From: Onthophagus taurus
Taxonomy: Eukaryota > Arthropoda > Insecta > Coleoptera > Scarabaeidae
Length of the DNA stretch: 64,000 nt
NCBI RefSeq assembly: GCF_036711975.1
Contig: NC_091975.1
Location: 5,768,501 to 5,832,500, forward strand
Reading direction: 5' to 3'
The notes below the pieces were generated by a model. That model ran no database searches and was not told where the DNA came from. It saw nothing but the letters and a program-made list of their open reading frames with translations. Shown piece after piece: positions 60,101 through 64,000 of this stretch; positions within the stretch are counted from its first letter, which is position 1; the number at the start of each line of letters is the position of its first letter. The translations under genes were made by a program, and so were the position numbers.

Positions 60101-60330
60101 AAAATGGTGTATAAGAAATTGTATGTTTGATGTATAAAATTTGGAGAAAAAAAAATCATTGCAAAAGAAGTTGAGTTGACGAACTAACTTAATTTCAAAA
60201 AACCCTTATCTTCCTTATTTGTAGGAATTATAAAAAGATTTATATGTTAAATTAAAGCTGAAAATCTCCTCTTTAAAATGATATATAAAAAGCAATATGT
60301 TTGTTCTATAAATTTAGAAGAAAAACTAAT
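57185..60330. repeat. Satellite array with about 350 bp dimeric units
   Basis: About nine dimers, each of two related halves of 170-180 bases: one with AAAATCTCCTCTTTAAAATG and TACATAAATTTATG, the other with AAAATGTCTTCTTTAAAATGG and ATATATAAAATTTGGAG. Dimer spacings are 345-360 bases. Two neighbouring monomers of one type occur near 58450-58750, a local rearrangement. Both halves contain TTTAAAATGRTGTATAAGAA, close to the box in the piggyBac-borne satellite. The same family resumes at 62440. Confidence 0.9.
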
Positions 60331-61374
60331 TTGAAGTAGTTACAACTCGGCCCAATCAAAAAAAGACAGACACTGATAACAAAAAACAATATGATGAAGG
60401 ATTGAGGCCACTTCATCGGCGTGAACTTTTCAAGACGAACTTTAACATGTCGTAGAATCGTAGTTTGTCTACTCTGGAAAAGTTTCTTTTGAAAGGGAGG
60501 GCTTGAGAGGACCCGTCGATATTCCTCTAATGAGATTTGCGGAATCGAGATTTATGGGGCCCTCGAGTTTTTTCCCAACCGCTCGGTGGCCACTTGTGCC
60601 CTTAACCGGGACCTCTTCAACGGCGAGTTTTGAGAACAAAGCGCGAATTCCGCGGTTTACGGAAAGTTTCCCGCTCAATATTTAAATGGGTCACGTTTTA
60701 ACGCGACCGTAATGGGTCCTTAGGAATAAACGAATCTTAAAGTATTATTATAAAGAAAATAATAAAATGTTACACAACTTTTTTATCTTTTATTACATGA
60801 TCAACATAGGCATGGTTAAGTTAGAAGATATAGACATAGCGTGACCTAATTTAAAGCGACATCCACTTGTAATTCTAACACGTTGTGTAGATTTAATTAT
60901 CTAAGGTATAACTAGAAGAGCAAACTAAAAATTGTTACAGTTAAAACTCCACTAGGTCACGTTTTTTATTAATACCGTTACATTTTCAATTAAGTTAAGT
61001 GTAACATACATTAATTTAATTATTTTTTAATTAAACTTAAAACGACTTTTGGGTTATACAATAATACTTAAATGCTAAGTGGATTTTTATATAAACTCAA
61101 CTGTATAAATTCTGCATTTATCTAAACCGAACTAGTTTTAACAAATCACCTTTTAATTTTAGTTAATTAAAACACGCTCGTGAAAAAATTAAAATGTCGA
61201 GGACTCTTAAAATCTCGTTACGTGAGCCTATCCAAATATGAAGACGTTTAATTTACCGTTGAGCTTAGTACGTGCTGGTTTCTCACTCTGGTGTGTTACT
61301 GTTATTACAATTAGCGTGAGGTATCCACCAATAAACCTACAGTTCATCGCAGGCAAACAACAGATTTAACCAGA
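60331..61374. other. Intergenic between satellite and DM4/DM12 gene
   Basis: No gene recognised. A GC-richer patch at 60480-60710 has 60-70 codon frames on both strands without support. The rest is AT-rich. Confidence 0.35.
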
Positions 61375-62352
61375 ATGTTGTACAAAAGATTATTTTTATG
61401 TTTAATCCAGTTGTATTTATTAACAATGTCGAGTACAGAAGATATTATCTCGGAAAATCGTAACGGATCCGATACGATTTTATCAAGAAGGAAAAGATAT
61501 TTAGTATTTCCCGAAGGAAGTTCATTACAATTAGGTAAGTAGTAATTTTTTTTCTTCGCCTTATATTGTATAAAGAATTTTTTAGTTTGTGAATATGTAT
61601 GGCCGATAGTTGGTCAACCAAATATTTGGGTATTAGCAATTTCAGCTGCTTTAGCTTGGCAATTACCAAGTAAACCAGAACATTTCGGTTTATTAAAGAA
61701 GTTAAAGAAAGAAGGAGAAAAGCGAATAGATAAATTTACAAAACAAAATCAATTAATTACATATCAAAAGAATCCAATTTTACCTTTAATTCCAAACACA
61801 CCTTTAACGCAACAAAACTTCATCCCATGGAATTACAACACCTTTTACACAAATACAACTTATAACCCACCTTGGTATGCTAAAGAGTGGCGAAAACCGT
61901 ATCAAAAAATCAAATATCAAAAGAAACCATATTTATACGATGAAACCAATTATTATAACCATCCTTTATATACCAGATTACATAGGATTAGTAGAAGAGG
62001 ATTATATCCCAAAATAGAACACTTTCTTACAGCGTAAGTTTTTTATTTAATTTAGATTTAATTTTATTTATTTTAAATGTATTCGCTCTCCTTAAAAAAA
62101 AGTTGTTTTTTGAATCACTTAGTGAAAAATCTGAAGAACCCTTCTGTGATACCTAAAGTGATTTTCGTATCGTGGCCATAAAACGGTCTCCGGTCGAAGT
62201 AATAAAAGTTTACTGTCGCGTAACCATAACGTAATTATTTCCAGGCAAAAGAAAGATGGCAAAGCATGTCTGTTAAGGGCACTGTGCGAAGTCAATAGAT
62301 ATCCCGAGGGAAAAGGCTCTTTCATACAGGAGATCATAAAAACCATATTCAG
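61375..62352 (+). CDS. DM4/DM12 domain secreted protein, 3' end beyond the window
   Basis: Join 61375-61534, 61586-62033, 62245-62352, then a donor AG|GTAATA leading into satellite DNA; the last coding exon is not in the window. Exon 1 encodes a signal peptide (RLFLCLIQLYLLTMSS) and RRKRYLVFPEGSSLQL, the classic family motif. Exon 2 is 448 bases against 158-197 in the other genes. After WVLAISAALAWQLPSKPE it inserts about 110 residues rich in K, Y, N, Q and P (LITYQKNPILPLIPN, YNPPWYAKEWRKPY). Exon 3 holds the core ACLLRALCEVNRYPE. 173 residues shared in layout with the family plus the insert make it the longest member here. Function is unknown. Confidence 0.82.
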
Positions 62353-62439
62353 GTAATAAAAATATAATCTCGAAAATCAAAGTAACTACTTGAAAAAAAA
62401 GGTCTCCTTGTTATTATATATACCATAATAATTTAAACA

Positions 62440-64000
62440 ATCATATCTTCTTTCATTGTAGGAATCATAAAATAATTTATACCTTAAATTAAAGCTGAAA
62501 ATGTCTTCTGTAATATAATTTATAAGAAACTGTATGTTTGATGATAAAATTTGGAGAAAGAATTTTTTGAAGAATTTGTCAAAGAAATTGGGTTGTGTTC
62601 AAAAAATCATATCTCCTTTAATTGTAGGGACTACAACATGATTTATATATTAAATTAAAGCTTAAATTGTCTTCTTTAAAATGATGTATAAAAAGTTATG
62701 TTGGATATAAAAATTTAGGAGAAAATAATTTTTGAAGAAATAGTTCTAAAGAAAAGTTGGGTTGGAGAATTAAATTCAATTCAAAAAAACCATATTTCCT
62801 TTAAATGTAGGAGTTATAAAATGATTTATATCTTAAATTAAAGTTTAAATTATCTTCTTTATAATGATATATAAAAAGTTATATGTTTGATATAAAAATT
62901 TAGGAGAAAATAAGATTTGAAGAAATAGTTGTAAAGACAAGTTGGGTTGGAGAATTAAATTCAATTCAAAAACCATATTTCCTTTAAATGTAGGAGTTAT
63001 AAAATGATTTATATCTTAAATTAAAGCTTAAATTGTCTTCTTTAAAATGATGTATAAAAAGTTATATGTTTGATATAAAAATTTTTGAGAAAATAATTTC
63101 TGAAGAAATAGTTGTAAAGACAAGTTGGGTAGGAGAATTAAATTCAATTCAAAAAACCATGTTTCCTTTAAATGTAGGAGTTATAAAATGATTTATATCT
63201 TAAATTAAAGCTTAAATTGTCTTCTTTAAAATGATGTATAAAAAGTTATATGTTTGATATAAAAATTTTGGAGAAAATAATTTCTGAAGAAATAGTTGTA
63301 AAGACAAGTTGGGTAGGAGAATTAAATTCAATTCAAAAAACCATATTTCCTTTAAATGTAGGAGTTATAAAATGATTTATATCTTAAATTAAAGCTTAAA
63401 TTGTCTTCTTTAAAATGATGTATAAAAAGTTATATGTTTGATATAAAAATTTTTGAGAAAATAATTTCTGAAGAAATAGTTGTAAAGACAAGTTGGGTAG
63501 GAGAATTAAATTCAATTCAAAAAACCATGTTTCCTTTAAATGTAGGAGTTATAAAATGATTTATATCTTAAATTAAAGCTTAAATTGTCTTCTTTAAAAT
63601 GATGTATAAAAAGTTATATGTTTGATATAAAAATTTTGGAGAAAATAATTTCTGAAGAAATAGTTGTAAAGACAAGTTGGGTAGGAGAATTAAATTCAAT
63701 TCAAAAAACCATATTTCCTTTAAATGTAGGAGTTATAAAATGATTTATATCTTAAATTAAAGTTTAAATTATCTTCTTTAAAATGATATATAAGAAATTA
63801 TATGTTTGATATAAAAATTTAGGAGAAAATAAGATTTGAAGAAATAGTTGTAAAGACAAGTTGGGTTGGAGAATTAAATTCAATTCAAAAAACCATATTT
63901 CCTTTAAATGTAGGAGTTATAAAATGATTTATATCTTAAATTAAAGTTTAAATTGTCTTCTTTAAAATGATGTATAAAAAGTTATATGTTTGATATAAAA
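62440..64000. repeat. 181 bp satellite array, runs past the window end
   Basis: At least eight tandem copies, period about 181 bases, with TTAAAGCTTAAATTGTCTTC, TTTAAAATGATGTATAAAAA and CAAGTTGGGT. It is the same family as the array at 57185-60330, but monomeric and more uniform. It lies inside the third intron of the DM4/DM12 gene, whose last exon must be beyond 64000. Confidence 0.9.

Noticed and set aside
57185-60330. Possible CRISPR array
   Set aside because: Repeats are continuous satellite units without unique spacers, in a eukaryotic gene context.
1-64000. tRNA, rRNA and snRNA genes
   Set aside because: I looked for tRNA T-loop and A/B-box words and conserved rRNA stretches by eye and found none. 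A covariance-model scan would be needed to exclude degenerate copies.

Overview
The window looks like AT-rich nuclear DNA from an insect. The evidence is short GT-AG introns, two ADAMTS metalloprotease genes, at least six genes of the arthropod DM4/DM12 cysteine-domain family, LINE and piggyBac-like elements, and several satellite arrays with 170-190 bp repeat units. A beetle would fit, but nothing in the sequence fixes the order. I saw no bacterial-type operons, CRISPR arrays, tRNA or rRNA genes.

Layout. (1) 283-4055 (+): the 3' end of one ADAMTS gene (spacer, two TSP1 repeats, a long unfamiliar tail). (2) 4.1-10.0 kb: five intronless genes for 44-63 residue, single-helix membrane microproteins, one on the minus strand (4660-4815) and four in tandem on the plus strand (8774-9985); a 7-copy satellite (about 7.05-8.61 kb) lies between them. 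(3) 14828-41351 (+): a complete second ADAMTS gene of 12 coding exons (976 residues). Its 16.5 kb first intron and 3.7 kb last intron hold two TTAA-flanked piggyBac-like elements filled with a 190 bp satellite, a 2.6 kb foldback element, CTAG-rich stem-loop repeats and a 12-copy 181 bp satellite. (4) 41607-44290 (-): three DM4/DM12-type units; only the last has the normal two 3' exons, one has no 3' exon of its own, and one ends in a cysteine-free third exon. (5) 45.2-47.1 kb: an unidentified ORF fragment split by a 5'-truncated LINE with a 15 bp target-site duplication. (6) 47.9-51.4 kb: an inverted gene duplication; the minus copy is an intact gene of unknown function (202 residues), and the plus copy is broken and has gained two transposons whose empty sites survive in the other copy. 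(7) 52.7-64 kb: four more DM4/DM12 genes, the last cut by the window edge, among large arrays of a second satellite family.

Function. The ADAMTS enzymes should be secreted and cut extracellular-matrix proteins. The DM4/DM12 proteins have signal peptides, an early basic R/K-R motif and a conserved Cys-x5-Cys; their function is not known. The microproteins are predicted to insert in membranes and match no family I can name.

The most unusual items are the compact microprotein cluster, the DM4/DM12 units that may share 3' exons, and satellites carried inside TTAA-type transposons that share a sequence box with free satellite arrays. Exon joins were made by eye from splice consensus, reading phase and comparison of paralogues, and should be checked with transcripts.
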